A stretch of DNA of 64,000 bases from Prototheca cutis (Eukaryota > Chlorophyta > Trebouxiophyceae > Chlorellales > Chlorellaceae). Shown here piece by piece: positions 1-10,714 of this stretch; positions within the stretch are counted from its first letter, which is position 1; each line of letters opens with the position of its first letter. Both the position numbers and the translations under genes were made by a program. Below the pieces are notes generated by a model. The model saw only the letters and a list, made by a program, of their open reading frames with translations. It was not told the DNA's origin and ran no database searches. The DNA lies in the NCBI GenBank assembly GCA_002897115.2, contig BCIH01000007.1, positions 832,227-896,226 on the forward strand, read 5' to 3'.

Positions 1-2086
1 AGTTCGCACCAGGTCAAACAGCTCCTTGGCCGCATCTGGGGTCAAAGCCGGCGTCGCCTTGTCCGGATGCAGCTGAAGTGCCAGCGATCTGGCACGTAGA
101 CGGCGTCGGGTTTGTTGATTCATTTATTTGTGATGCGCTACAGCATGGTCACAGCCTTGGTGCCCAATGGCTGATGAGAGCCAGTGGCGCAACCCTCCCA
201 TAAACCCAGGTGCGGGTCCATCTCGTCTCACCTAAATGCGCCCTGGACATCAGCACTGCCGGCTCCAGGCGTCAGACCGAGCAGCGCGTACCAGTCCGGC
301 TGCAGCGTCGGCACGTCGGCCAGCACGGCGGCCCGGAGGCGCAGCTTCCGTGCAGCTTCCGCATCGCCCCGTGTTGGCACCCAGGCCGCGAGCTCGCGCT
401 GAGCGGGCCCCAGGCATCCCAGACGAAGCAGCAGAGCTGCCAGCTCACGGCCCCCAGACGCGCCCAACGCCATGGCGCAGTGCAGGTCGGCCAGTGCAGC
501 CGCCCCGGCACCCACTGCCTTGAACTGCCGCGCGCGCTGCAGGTACAGCGCCTGGCGCGGATCGGGCATGCCCGGGGCCGCTGCAGCATTCTCAGGGCCA
601 GCCTCCCGCTGGAGACGAATTAATTCCTCCGTCAGGGACGCAATCTCGGCGGCGCAGCGGTCTCGCCGGCTCTGTGGCGCTACATCGCAGTCTTTGTTCT
701 TCTCAGCACAATGCATCGACGCTGGCTCCTCGCGTGCCGCCGACCGCCAGGGTGTCTCCAGCTTTGGGCCACTGCCGGTTCCTGGCCGCCGCTCGCCGGC
801 ACCTCCTTCGGTGCCATCCTCACTGGTGCTGGGGCTGGATTCAGGGCTGGCAGCCCCAGAGTCGGTACTTCCGTCGTCCGTTCCGTCGGTCGAAGAAGAT
901 CCCGGCGGCCGCAAGGACCCGTGGTGCCGGTGGCGGGGCGACAGGTCGATGTGCGCGGCTGCCGCGGTCCAACGTGGAGAACCGGGGTCGAAGGCGCTGG
1001 TATCGCTGCTGCGTCCACTGCTTCTTCCATCTGAGTCAGGTCCGGCTCTCTGGCCCTGCTCTGACCCCGGCGAAGTCGTGCCAGCTGACGGTGACTGGCA
1101 GAGCCGAGGACTGGACTGCGGCGATGCACAGGCACTGCCGTCGGCTGCTTCTACAGGCAGCAATTCGCCGGTGGCATCGTCGCCCCCATGTGCCTGCCGT
1201 GGTGCTGCTCCCATTGAGTTGGCAAGGTGTGCTACACCGAAATGTGAGGCGTCCGAGCTGGTCGCCTCTTCTCCCTCCTCGTCTGCGCTCTCCTCCTCTG
1301 TCTCATTGACATCAGAGGTGGAAGAGCACGGTGCCGTGGAACTCGATGGTGATGCAGAACTTCTCCAGCGTGTGCTGCGTGCTCCCTCCTCCGGTGCTGG
1401 CCCTCCGGCCTCTGCGGCCGTCGGACTGGAAGAAGGTTCCCGATCCAGCTGCAGCTGCAGCGCCCGGAGAGCCTCCAGCAACGACACCTCCAGGTCCTGC
1501 AACCCTGATGTTGCGTCATTTTCAGCCCGATGTGAACCGTGGGTGGATCGGACACCGCGAGCGCTGCGCTCCCGGGTCCCTCGCCGCATCATCTCGACCA
1601 CGGCCCGTTCTGCCCCGAGTTCGGCTCGAAGGACTCGAATCTCTTCCTGCTGCTGCGCCAGCCGAGCCTCCAGGTCCCGACGCTCCGCCTGCATGTGCAG
1701 CAGCCGCTGCTGCGCCGTCCGCCAGTTGCCATGCACGAGCCGCAGCTCCTGTTGTTCGTACAGGCAGGGCGGTCGTTGTCGGAGGGGTTGTTTGGTGCAG
1801 CATGCGTGCAATAGACTGTAGCAGACGTAGGATAAGGCACACATCCCTGGAAGAAGCAACAACGCATCGATGGTAGTACTTGGAAGAAAGTTCTCACATC
1901 CACCGCATCACACGGGTCACACTCAAAAAATTATCACTGCCGTACATCTTCGCAGGCCGCCAGGCGCAGCCTCAGCAGGTCAGACGAGCTGTGCAGCCGA
2001 TTCCTGGGCTGGTGGCCGGGCCTGGGTGGCTGGCACAGTCTCGTGGTGATGCAGTCCTCAAAGCCAGTGCCGCCAAAGTCCTCCAT
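1..2086 (-). CDS. DnaJ (J-domain) co-chaperone with coiled coil and TPR-like region, C-terminus cut by the window edge
   Basis: Three exons fit: 2086-1946, 1748-232 and 88-1, all with GT-AG ends and compatible phases. The last junction reads AFR|SLALQLHPDK, which restores a J-domain with the HPD tripeptide that stimulates Hsp70 ATPase. Order: acidic N-terminus, a heparin-like charged coiled coil rich in Arg/Gln/Glu (first ~100 residues of exon 2), a long Ser/Gly/Glu-rich disordered stretch, a helical region with alternating Ala/Leu resembling TPR repeats, then the J-domain at the C-terminal end. J-domains placed after TPRs are typical of DNAJC7-like proteins, but the TPRs here are poorly defined, so only Hsp40 membership is firm. 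The ATG at 2086 and the first intron are inferred from phase and splice sites; the long second exon is open without any ATG near its 5' end, which supports an upstream exon. Confidence 0.7.
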
Positions 2087-2472
2087 CTGTGAAGGGGTAT
2101 TTGTGGTTGGTGGAAGTGAGTGGTCCAGAGGGAGGGAAGGGCGATGTCCGGGACAACTGCTCAACTGATGCTGCCCAGACAGCAGCGGGTACAAGACGGC
2201 GGTGCAGAGGCATGTACCGCTTAAACAGCAAAGAAACCTGCTTTTTTTCCGCACCTTTGCAGTCTGGACACTCGTGCCAGGCTGCTGGGATGGACTGGAA
2301 AGCGCGTCGGACCGGCGGCCAAACGATCGCGGCATGAATGCCTTGCCAATGCTCCTGGGAGACCAGGGGGAAGGGAATTGTGTGCGCAATCTGTGTGAAT
2401 GGTCGTCCTTGGGTCCTCCGCTCGTACATCTCATGACATCATCGCCACAGCAACGTTGCATTGGGCAGCGCA
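2087..2472. other. Intergenic, no gene seen
   Basis: About 390 bases upstream of the DnaJ start. Reading frames here are short and overlap in all six frames without homology or splice logic. It presumably contains the DnaJ promoter and the 3' UTR of whatever lies upstream. No TATA box or repeat stands out. Confidence 0.4.
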
Positions 2473-2952
2473 TCATGCACAGGAAGCTATGCATCGTGAA
2501 CCCAAAGCAGCGCACCCTTGTATGCCATCGCCGTCACGTTCTATGCGGTGGCACACCGCGTCTCCGAGTCGTGCACGCCATGACAGGTGGCCGTCAAGCA
2601 TGGGGCTGCTCTCCTCATGCTCCTCTTCCAGGCAGGGGTCCAGCCTCCGGGGTGCTGGCCCCCCGACAGGGACCCGGCGGCGGGGCTTGATGCCAGACAT
2701 TTGGAACTGCAGAGCATCCTCCTCTGGAGTCCTGGGCTGCTGTGTTGGCGTCCATGCAGACATACATGGCTGCTCGGCCTCTCTCCGACGGGAATGGGGG
2801 GGCTCCGCTCTGGGCGTGCCGCCCTGCGGAAGGGGCAAGGACTTTGACGGGTCAGACCACGTCGAGCGTGGCAGTGGAACGTCGCTGTGCCCCACATGCA
2901 ATGCGCGCACCTCTGCATGCAAATTGAATGTCGATTTGTAGGGCCTCTGCAT
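2473..2952 (-). CDS. Hypothetical protein, weak candidate
   Basis: Open frame of 159 residues from an ATG at 2952. The translation is basic and acidic in patches, contains a Pro/Arg-rich centre and a run of glutamates near residue 110, and has no recognisable domain, signal peptide or membrane segment. Third-codon GC is lower than in the confident genes around it. It could be a real small gene, one exon of a larger one, or a chance frame in GC-rich DNA. I list it only because no other frame explains this 480-base stretch; the function is unknown. Confidence 0.2.
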   Translation of the reverse strand: MQRPYKSTFNLHAEVRALHVGHSDVPLPRSTWSDPSKSLPLPQGGTPRAEPPHSRRREAEQPCMSAWTPTQQPRTPEEDALQFQMSGIKPRRRVPVGGPAPRRLDPCLEEEHEESSPMLDGHLSWRARLGDAVCHRIERDGDGIQGCAALGSRCIASCA

Positions 2953-3334
2953 GACTAGGGATCGGTTGACCGCCGCAGGGTCAGGTCGCCAGTGCAACGT
3001 CACAAGGGCGATGGCAGTGCGCGGGAACAGGCGGCGGCATGCGGGTGCAGCGGTACTACGTCATTCGCATCATAAAATACACCAACATGACGCTTGTTTC
3101 TGCCTGCATTTGGCGTGCCTTGCCTGTGCTTGATTGGTGATCGCCAGTATCGAGCGGTGCTCCGCACCGGAACAATTTTGAACTGCTTTATTTTGCCCTG
3201 CATGGTACGACCAGACGACCACAGCCACAAGGGGGCTCACACCGGGTATTCGGTGTCATACAAAACGCACACCCTTGGAAATCAAATAAACAACAAAGCG
3301 TGATAGGTACAAGCTGTGCAGTCACGTCTCACGC
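2953..3334. other. Intergenic / 3' UTR of bL9, nothing specific seen
   Basis: AT-richer stretch following the bL9 stop codon on the minus strand. No coding signal, structured RNA or repeat was recognised. Confidence 0.4.
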
Positions 3335-4091
3335 TCAGTCTTGAAGCTTCTGGACCAGGAGCGTAAAGTTGGCCTGCACTCCGGTGTGCAGCTTGACCGC
3401 CACCGAGTAATTCCCCGGCCGCCTCATGGGCGGTAACACGATGCTCTTCTCATCAAACTCATGTCCAGTGCCCTCCTGCAGCAGCGTCGCCACTTCCTTG
3501 GCCGTTGGCTCCCCAAACAGGCCACCCGATGCTGTGAGCCGCCGGTGCATGGTGAACTTGCCGATGGTGGCCAGAGCCGTTGCGATCTGCCGTGCGCGTG
3601 CCACTGCCTCGGCCTCCGCACGCTCCTTTTCAGCTTGGGCCTCGCGCATGCGGCCCATGACCTCCTCGGATGCCGGCTCGGCCAGCCGCCGGGGGAACAG
3701 GTGGTTCCGGATGTGGCCTGCCGTGGCCCAGCAGACGTCTCCCGCCTTGCCCAGGCCGCCCACATCCTGGGTCAAAACCACCTGGTGAAATTGCAACAGC
3801 AGTGGGACGTGAGCATCATGGGACACGGCGCGCCCCATGCCAGGATCCATCAGTGTGCCCACTTTGTCGGTCGACAGGTCTCTCCTCCCATCACCATGCA
3901 CCCTCTGCAGCAGCATCCGCGCGAACCTGGCGCCGGTGCACCACGGTCTTGGACGCGACGATGACCAGTCTGCGAGAGTGGGTCGACCCAGGCCCGCTCG
4001 CCTGCCCCACGGCCTTGAAAGGCAGGAACCGGCAGGGGGTGCCTGCCTGCAGTGCCGTGCATGGCGACGAGTGTGTTGCCTCCGTGCACAC
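3335..4091 (-). CDS. RPL9: 50S ribosomal protein bL9, probably plastid (5' end unresolved)
   Basis: Exon 3781-3335 encodes the bL9 signature: VVLTQDVGGLGKAGDV, then GHIRNHLFP, the Glu/Ala-rich connecting helix, and a C-terminal domain ending in a typical beta strand (AVKLHTGVQANF). The preceding exon ends at 3927 with CAG|GT, giving TVVHRRQ|VVLTQDV in phase 0, preceded by VIVASK, which resembles a plastid transit-peptide cleavage context. bL9 binds the L1-stalk base of the bacterial-type large subunit. No ATG lies in frame in the upstream exon before a stop near 4100, so a further 5' exon, possibly joined at the CTGCAG near 4047, must carry the start. Plastid rather than mitochondrial location is inferred from the Ser/Thr/Val-rich leader. 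Confidence 0.85.
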
Positions 4092-4512
4092 CCCACTCTT
4101 TCATATCCAAATATTGATCCCAACCCACACATCCTAGATCATAACCTTGCTCGCACCAGGCGCTGCATATCGGGCTGGAGGGAGGGCATTGCCGACAGAA
4201 GTTCTGCGCAGTTAGACGCGATGCGATTGGGCCCTCCGTGTTCTGTGCATGTACCGACAAAATGCACTGGAATGTTCCTCCTTTTTTTGTGAAACTCTCC
4301 CAGTGATGCTGGGCTGTCAACGCCTACCTCACACCCTATCAGTGCCATCGCTGACGATGCGGCATGCGACGAGAGAAATGCAAGAGCAACATCGTCCACA
4401 TACCCTGAATCTAGCGCCGCTGCATTCACTTATGTATAAACATTCTATTAGAATATAAGTCACATAAAACAAGTCGATAATCCGCGACTTCTGGGCCCAG
4501 AAAAAGGTAGCC
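4092..4512. other. Divergent intergenic region between bL9 and HYPK
   Basis: About 420 bases separating two divergently transcribed genes; it should hold both promoters and probably the missing first exon of bL9. It is AT-richer than the coding DNA. No definite TATA box was assigned. Confidence 0.4.
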
Positions 4513-5070
4513 ATGGCGGACAAGAAGGAGGAGGTTGTGCAGAGCAGCCGCACGGGCACCGAGCAGGCAAAGGCCCTGGATAAAGTCACGGATCAGGTGG
4601 GTTTCCAGCATTTGGAAGAGTAAGGAACGCGCAGAAGGGAACAGCTGTGTGGAGGTGGTGCACATGCAGGTCCATGCCTGATTGCTGCCGGGGTCCACGC
4701 GCTTTGCAAGCCAACACACTGCGCAGGGCGAGGAGAAGGAGCTCAAGAATGTCGACTGGTCCAGGGTGCAGGCCTCCATGACCAAGCTCGCACAGCGCCG
4801 GCAAGCCGAGCAGGAAGCCGCGCGGCAAAGGTGGGTGACAGGTCTGGGCGGATGCTGGGATGGCTGTAGGGCATAGCGCGGGATTGGGTACTCACTCCCT
4901 CTCCCCCCACATGCAGGGACAAGGCTCTGGCAGCTGTGAAGATCAAGCCAGCGGATGTGGACATCATCGTGCGCGAATTTGAGATTGAACGCAAGGCAGC
5001 CGAGCTGCGGCTGCGCGAGCACGACGGCAACCTCCCTGCAGCACTGGCATCACTCGTCAGTGAGGAATGA
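4513..5070 (+). CDS. HYPK: HYPK homolog (huntingtin-interacting protein K; NatA-associated UBA-like chaperone)
   Basis: Exons 4513-4596, 4727-4830 and 4917-5070 join in phase to 113 residues. The central segment (GEEKELKNVDWSRVQASM) and the C-terminal UBA-like helix bundle (IVREFEIERKAAELRLREH, then GN and a final hydrophobic helix) match HYPK, which binds the N-terminal acetyltransferase NatA (NAA10/NAA15), restrains its activity and assists nascent chains at the ribosome. Length is that of the family. The start is the first ATG, in a good context (GCCATGG). It is divergent from bL9 and convergent with the thiolase gene. The three-exon model is well supported. Confidence 0.9.
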
Positions 5071-5645
5071 ATGAATGGCTGACNGGAGTGGAATGTGATG
5101 CACTGGCATTGCGCTCAAGTGGTCTGATTCGTCCATTTCTTAGGGGCTCAAGCATGCGCTCTCTCTGTCGTGCAGACGCCCCAGTACTTTCTCGGGGCTC
5201 CTTCATGAATGCTTGCTCGTCTGATACCACACCGATGTTCCTGTAAAGCGCACAGCTGTCCGGCTGTTACAAATCCATCCACGCGGCGCGCCGCGGCGGC
5301 AACGCCCCCCAGGGCAGTGCTGGAAAATGCGGGTGGGAAAAGCAACAAAAACGGCGCTACACATGTGGGTCACACGATGCGGATTGACTGCTAGCCAAAG
5401 GAAAGAGCAGATGCTTCTGCCCGTGTCCCAGCTCCATTTCATTGCATGCTGGGTCTGGCCCGGAGCTTGGCAAGGAGGGAGGAGGGACTGTCAAAATTGG
5501 TGGGCCCATGGCCTCGGCCCGGGGTGGCATGTGTGCAAGGGATCATGACTCAGGGTCAAGGAACAACAGCCCACCCTCACTAGAGGGCGAGGGATCATCA
5601 CTCTTCCCCCTCATGCTCGATAGGGACGATCATGCATGCACCTCC
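5071..5645. other. Convergent 3' intergenic region (HYPK / thiolase)
   Basis: No coding signal; holds the 3' UTRs of both flanking genes. One ambiguous base (n) occurs at about 5084. Confidence 0.4.
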
Positions 5646-7119
5646 TCAGAGGTCGACCTGGCGGGACAGCCCCGCGGCGGGGTTGGCAGCGGGCTTGGCG
5701 GCACGGATCTCGTCGTCAGCAGAGTCGCGCTCAAACACGGCGGCGGCGCCCATGCCTGAGCCGATGCACATGGACACGACACCAAAGCGGCCGGCCTTGC
5801 CGCGGCGCTTGAGCTCGTTCAACAGTGTGGCTGTCTGGCGCGAGCCGGTGCAGCCGAGCGGGTGTCCCAGCGCGATGGCGCCGCCGTTGGGGTTGACCTT
5901 GTCGGCGTCCAGGCCCAGCGCACGAATCGAGTAGAGGGCCTGGCTGGCAAAGGCTTCGTTGATCTCGTACACGTCAATGTCCTCCAGGGTCAGGCCCGCA
6001 GCCTTGACAGCCGGTGGGATGGCGGCGACGGGGCCGACACCCATGATCGCGGGGGGGACGCCTGCCACGGCATACCCGCGGAAGACGAGCTCGATGGGCA
6101 GACCGCGGCGCAGGGCCTCGCGCCGCGTCATCAGCATGACGGCCGCAGCACCGTCGGTGGTCTGGGAGGATGATCCGGCCGTGGTCAGACCGCCTTTCTT
6201 GAATGCTGGCTTCAGCTTGGCCAGCGACGCGACGGTGACGTCGCCGCGGATGCCGTCGTCCTCGGAAATGACGACCTTGCGCTCGACGCCATCCTCGCCC
6301 TTGAGCACGGTCTCCACGGGGACGATCTCGTCCTTGAACTTGCCCGCCGCGCGCGCGGCAAAGGCCTTGCGGTGGCTGGCCGCCGAAAACGCGTCCTGGT
6401 CCTCGCGGGTCAGGCCGTACTTGGCAGTCACGTTCTCGCTGGTGATGCCCATGGGCACCAGGCAGTCGGCGGCCTCCTGGCAGCTGGTGACCTTGGTGTT
6501 GACCGCGCCGTCCCAAGCCATGGGGTTCTTGGTCATCGTCTCCACGCCGCCGGCAATGCCCACGGTGTAGAAGCCCGCGCGGATGGCCGAGGCCACCGCC
6601 GCAATGGCCTGCAGGCCGGACGAGCACTGACGGTTGAGGGTGTGCACGGGGACCGTGTGCGGGAAGCCGGCCAGCAGCATGGCCATGCGCAGCTCGTTGG
6701 CACGCTGGGCAGAGGGACCCATGACGGAGCCAAACACGATGTCACCCACAGCCTCGGGCTCCACGCCAGTGCGCTTGAGCGTCTCCTTCAGCACGGGGAT
6801 AATCAGGTCCTCCACAGGGGTGTCCTTGAACCCACCCCGACGGGAGCGGCACAGGGGGGTGCGGCACGCCGACACGATCACCACGTCATCGAGGCTGCCA
6901 GCCTGCCGCTGGTAGGCAGAGGTGGGGGCCGCGTTCATCTCGGGGGTTGCGCCCTCCTGCGACGAGGATGCCGGAGATCGAGGTGTCAGAAAAGGGACCC
7001 GGACCGTGGCAAACGGCATGCTCAGTCGTGAACCAACATCCAAGACCACATGATCAAAACCAGCATACCTGATGCAGGTGCTGCAGGAGGACCTGCTGGC
7101 GCTGACCGGCCCTGTTCAT
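5646..7119 (-). CDS. KAT: Peroxisomal 3-ketoacyl-CoA thiolase with N-terminal PTS2
   Basis: Catalyses the last step of fatty-acid beta-oxidation, thiolytic cleavage of 3-ketoacyl-CoA to acetyl-CoA. Exon 2 (6956-5646) carries the thiolase fold with the nucleophilic Cys in NRQCSSG, EINEAFA, GHPLGCTG and the second active-site Cys in VSMCIGSGMG. Exon 1 (7119-7069, 51 bases) encodes 17 residues including R7-Q8-x5-H14-L15, a perfect peroxisomal targeting signal type 2, as in plant KAT2/PED1. The junction CAG|GTATGC...CAG|GAG is phase 0 and gives 453 residues, close to plant homologs. The long frame continues upstream of exon 2 only by chance. Convergent with HYPK, divergent from glyoxalase II. Confidence 0.95.
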
Positions 7120-7644
7120 AGTGATGCTTGCGGAACGCCGGGAATGGGGGGAGGGAGCAGGCGTGACCCACGAGCAGCTCGTCGCCGAGGATGGTAAGAC
7201 AGGACTCCCGGAAAACTATGGAAAATGTGGGGCGAGGAAGTTCTGATATACGAGGAAAGTCATCCGCTTATGCTATTATTTTGCGTCTATGTGGCTTGCG
7301 ATGCGCTCGCATAAACAGGCCAGCGCTGAGTCAGCAGCAGCACGCCCCCTAGCGGGCTCGTTTCAGGGCGGGATCCCGAAACCCTGCGATCCTCGCTGGG
7401 TAATCGTCTGGTCATCCATATGGCCCGTCCAGCCCGCGATCGCCCCCTCCCCAGCAGTATGTCGTTGCTCTGGACCCGGTCTAGACCTTTCGCATTGGTG
7501 GGAGGATCATTTCGTTGCCAGCAACGAGGTTTGTTCGGCGACTGCTACACTCATGGGCATGGCGTCTCCGATCGGAGAGATTTGGTTCTCCCCTCCCAGC
7601 CCTGCATGGGCACTGTTTGACAATACGATGACATATCATTGATC
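7120..7644. promoter_or_regulatory. Divergent promoter region between thiolase and glyoxalase II
   Basis: About 525 bases between two divergent ATGs. Short frames only. AT-rich patches near 7200-7280 and just before 7645 could hold core promoter elements, but no motif can be assigned by eye. Confidence 0.35.
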
Positions 7645-7922
7645 ATGAGAGCATTTTTAATACTGTGTTGTTTTACTGCAGTGTGGTTTGCGAGCGCTGC
7701 ACGGAGTCGGAGGCGAGACCCTGTGGGTTTGGCCGGCCTGCCTGGATCCGATCCTACCCGGTGCAGCTCTCTGTGGCCCTCGTTCCGGACACGTTGCGCC
7801 CAGACCTGCGCCGCTCCCCGCCGCGGATTTCTGGTGCTGGCATCTGCCATGGGTGGGCTGAACATCGACCGGATCCCCTGTCTCTCCGATAACTACGGTA
7901 GGTGGGGGGGGGGGGGGGGGGT

Positions 7923-7972
<50 letters not shown>

Positions 7973-9043
7973 AATGGGGTTTGCGCAAAGGCTGGCATGA
8001 TATGCATGTCTCGCCTGCACCTTCCCTCCTGTGTGGTGTACACCCTCCTGATGGACTTTTGACACTGTCCAACACAACCCTCTGTGCAGCATGGCTGCTG
8101 CAAGACCCTGGCAGCAACATAGTGGCAGTGGTCGACCCTTCCGAAGCCGCCCCGGTCGTTGAGGCCCTCGACGCAAAGTACGCCCCAGTTGCCTGGCTGG
8201 CTGTGGACAGCTGCCCCTCGCACAAAAACCGAGCAGTGCGCCAGTTCTCAACCGCTCCACACCCCATCTCTCGTTGCGCTGCAGGGGCCTGCAGCTGACG
8301 CACATTCTGAACACGCACCACCACTGGGACCACACCGGGGGCAACACTGAGTTGAAGAGGAAATACAATGCCACAGTGATTGGCCCTGCGGCGGACAGGG
8401 ACCGCATCCCCGGCATCGACGTGGCGCTCAGCGATGGCCAACACTACAGCCTGGGCGGTGCCGAATTTGTGACGTTCGACACGCCTTGCCACACCCGTGG
8501 CCATGTCACCTATTACTTCCCGGCATCCAAAGCTGCCTTTACGGGTGCGCTCAGTTTGTGCCTGCTTTTTTGGGGGGGAGGGCTCATTTCACACACACAT
8601 CCTTATGCACCTGATGAAGCAGGGTGATACTTGCACCAAAAAAATTAAAATGATCCAAGTAAACAGGTGACACGCTGTTTTCGCTGGGATGTGGACGTTT
8701 CTTCGAGGGTACGGCGGCTCAGATGCAGGTCTCGCTGAGCAAGATTGCGGCACTGCCCGGCGATACCCGCGTGTTTTGCGGACACGAGTATACTGCCAGC
8801 AATGCCAAGTTTGCGGTCAGAGTGGACGGTGGCAACGAGTTTCTGCAAGCGTTCAAGGCGCGAGTGGACGCAGCGCGGGCGAGGGGCGAACCCACGGTGC
8901 CCAGTCTGCTGGCCGACGAGCTCAAGGCCAACCCTTTCCTACGACCAAATGCCCCAGCCATCCGTGCAGCACTCGGAATCCCGGCTGACGCTTCAGCGGC
9001 GGACGCCCTGGGAGCCATCCGCGCTGCCAAGGACCACGGGTGA
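7645..9043 (+). CDS. GLO2: Hydroxyacylglutathione hydrolase (glyoxalase II), organelle-targeted
   Basis: Hydrolyses S-lactoylglutathione to lactate and glutathione, the second step of methylglyoxal detoxification. Exons 7645-7897, 8090-8177, 8285-8544 and 8667-9043 join in phase to 325 residues. Metallo-beta-lactamase motifs: THHHWDH metal site, TPCHTRGH, GDTLFSLGCGR and the C-terminal GHEYT of the substrate-binding helical domain. The first ~75 residues are hydrophobic then Arg/Ala-rich and precede the conserved domain (IDRIPCLSDNY), so they probably form a mitochondrial or plastid presequence; an internal Met just before GGLNIDRIP could start a cytosolic form. The first intron carries a very long poly-G run. 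Confidence 0.92.
7904..7968. repeat. Poly-G tract in glyoxalase II intron 1
   Basis: A run of G broken by a single T near 7922, about 65 bases long, starting a few bases after the GT donor. On the transcript it is G-rich and could form quadruplexes. Length may be uncertain because of sequencing of homopolymers. Confidence 0.9.
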
Positions 9044-9249
9044 TGAGCTGGCGCAGGCCTGCTTTCTTGGTGCTGCTGTGCTGCGACCATGTTTTGCATT
9101 TGACACAGGACACGCCCCCACTGCTATGCATTGATTGGCGCCGTGGCCGATCACCATGCTGACAGCGATGATAATCTTATCGTGAAGAATCTCGTGTAAC
9201 AGAATGCTCTTGCCTGCGTCACTGGCCACAACGCTCAGCTCGCGCAATA

Positions 9250-10354
9250 TCAGGAGCACTGGATGGTCCAGATGAGGTCAGCATCAGTGAAAATTTCCAC
9301 ACTGTCGCCTTGCACGAGGTTGCTCGTGCTGAGCAGGCCACCCATCTTCATCTCCGTGTTGTCTGCGGCAGTTTGGGGGGAGGGGGAGGGGGAATGACGA
9401 TATTTCTGATGCCCGCAATGACTGTGCATCACCTTGGTCCACATGCTGTCTGTGGTATCTCATCTCGTGCGGTCGTCGCCCCATAACTGGCAACCAGGTA
9501 GCAGGGTTGGGAGGAACCCTCGGCACCCCCCATCCCCACTCAACCCCCGGCCCCCTACGGCACTACTCTGCATCCAACACACACACGCACCCATGTCCCA
9601 GCGAAGACCCTGAGTGGACGCGCGTGCCGGCCCCGCGAGCGGGACCAAGCCACAGCAGGGTCCCTCCCGGTCCCTTTCAACACGAACGACGGTGCGCCCT
9701 TTGCGGATGAGCCGCGTGGCATTTCCCTCCCCCACCAGCACCAGAGGCAGGTCTCTATAGCGATATAGGGTTCCCAGGTTGCTCAGGATGTGGTCTAGCC
9801 GGCCCCCATGCGCGCCAAAGGCGACGATGTGGCCGGCGACGCCACCTCGTTGCCGCGCAAACTCCATGCACTTTTGCAGGTCGGTGAGGTCCTGATCGTG
9901 GGACAGGTCTACGATTTCCACGCCTGCATCACGGTAAAAGTCTGCGACCTCAGGCCGAATGCTGTCCAGATCGCCCACGATGGCGGTGGGCAGATGTTGA
10001 GGACCGTCGGGGGCACCGCTCTGCCGCCGAGTCACCTCATCGTACAGCCGATTGGCACCGCCGTCGGCACAGATGCGCAGCGAAGCTGCAGAATTGTGTG
10101 GAAGATTCTGGGTGGGTGGGTGTGAGCGTGTGGTGGGGGGGGTAAGACAAGAACAGCAAGGGGGACCGGGACTGGGTGGGACCCACTACCACCAAGGCTC
10201 CACCGACCACAGCTTTTGCTGTCGTACCCGACTCCCAAAGAGGCAGGGTGTGGTCCGGCAGCGTCCAATTCAGCAGCACAACAGTGAGTGGCTTGGGATC
10301 AATGCTCTCATGGGAGAATGGGCTGGTCAGGATGTGCGGGGGGCCGCTCGTCAT
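9250..10354 (-). CDS. TPK1: Thiamine pyrophosphokinase
   Basis: Transfers pyrophosphate from ATP to thiamine to make the cofactor TPP. Exons 10354-10228, 10085-9591 and 9362-9250 join in phase to 244 residues. Recognised motifs: LNWTLPDHTLPLWES|A then SLRICADGGANRLYDE, the catalytic/metal loop GDLDSIRPE, DQDLTDLQK, GAHGGRLDHILSNL, and the C-terminal thiamine-binding domain with CGLVPLAG, GLRWDM|DNTEMKMGGLLSTSN and the terminal WTI. Length equals cytosolic plant and animal enzymes. No transit peptide is apparent. Convergent with glyoxalase II, separated by about 200 bases. Confidence 0.93.
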
Positions 10355-10714
10355 GGTCGCAACATGGCCCTGGCCCGGGCACCCAGCTCCGCGCGGCTTG
10401 GCTGGCCTCCGACGGAAGGGATCCCTGGCCTGGCCCCGCAAGCAGGGTCTCCGCGACGCCAAACAGAATGTAGTCCAGGGTAATGCCCTCATGCACAAGG
10501 CAAACAGGCTGGATAAGTCGCGCTGAAACCTAAGTCACGGCTGCCACTTGGCACGATGTGGTTGCAGAGTGTCGGAAACCCTCGCACTCCCCCATCACCG
10601 ACCCAAGATCCTTTTCAACGACAGTCTCGATGTCGTGGCTCAATTAATGTACACCGTCTTATTGACTTGGCAATTTTCTCTTCGAATATGAGCAGAACAG
10701 ATAGTCACGGCCCA
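10355..10714. other. Intergenic, nothing recognised
   Basis: Lies between the TPK start and the stop of the next minus-strand gene; should contain the TPK promoter. No coding or repeat signal. Confidence 0.4.

Noticed and set aside
472..1821. Plus-strand frame of 449 codons at the left end
   Set aside because: Antisense to the DnaJ exon, which ends in a clear J-domain; Ser/Ala/Arg-rich shadow.
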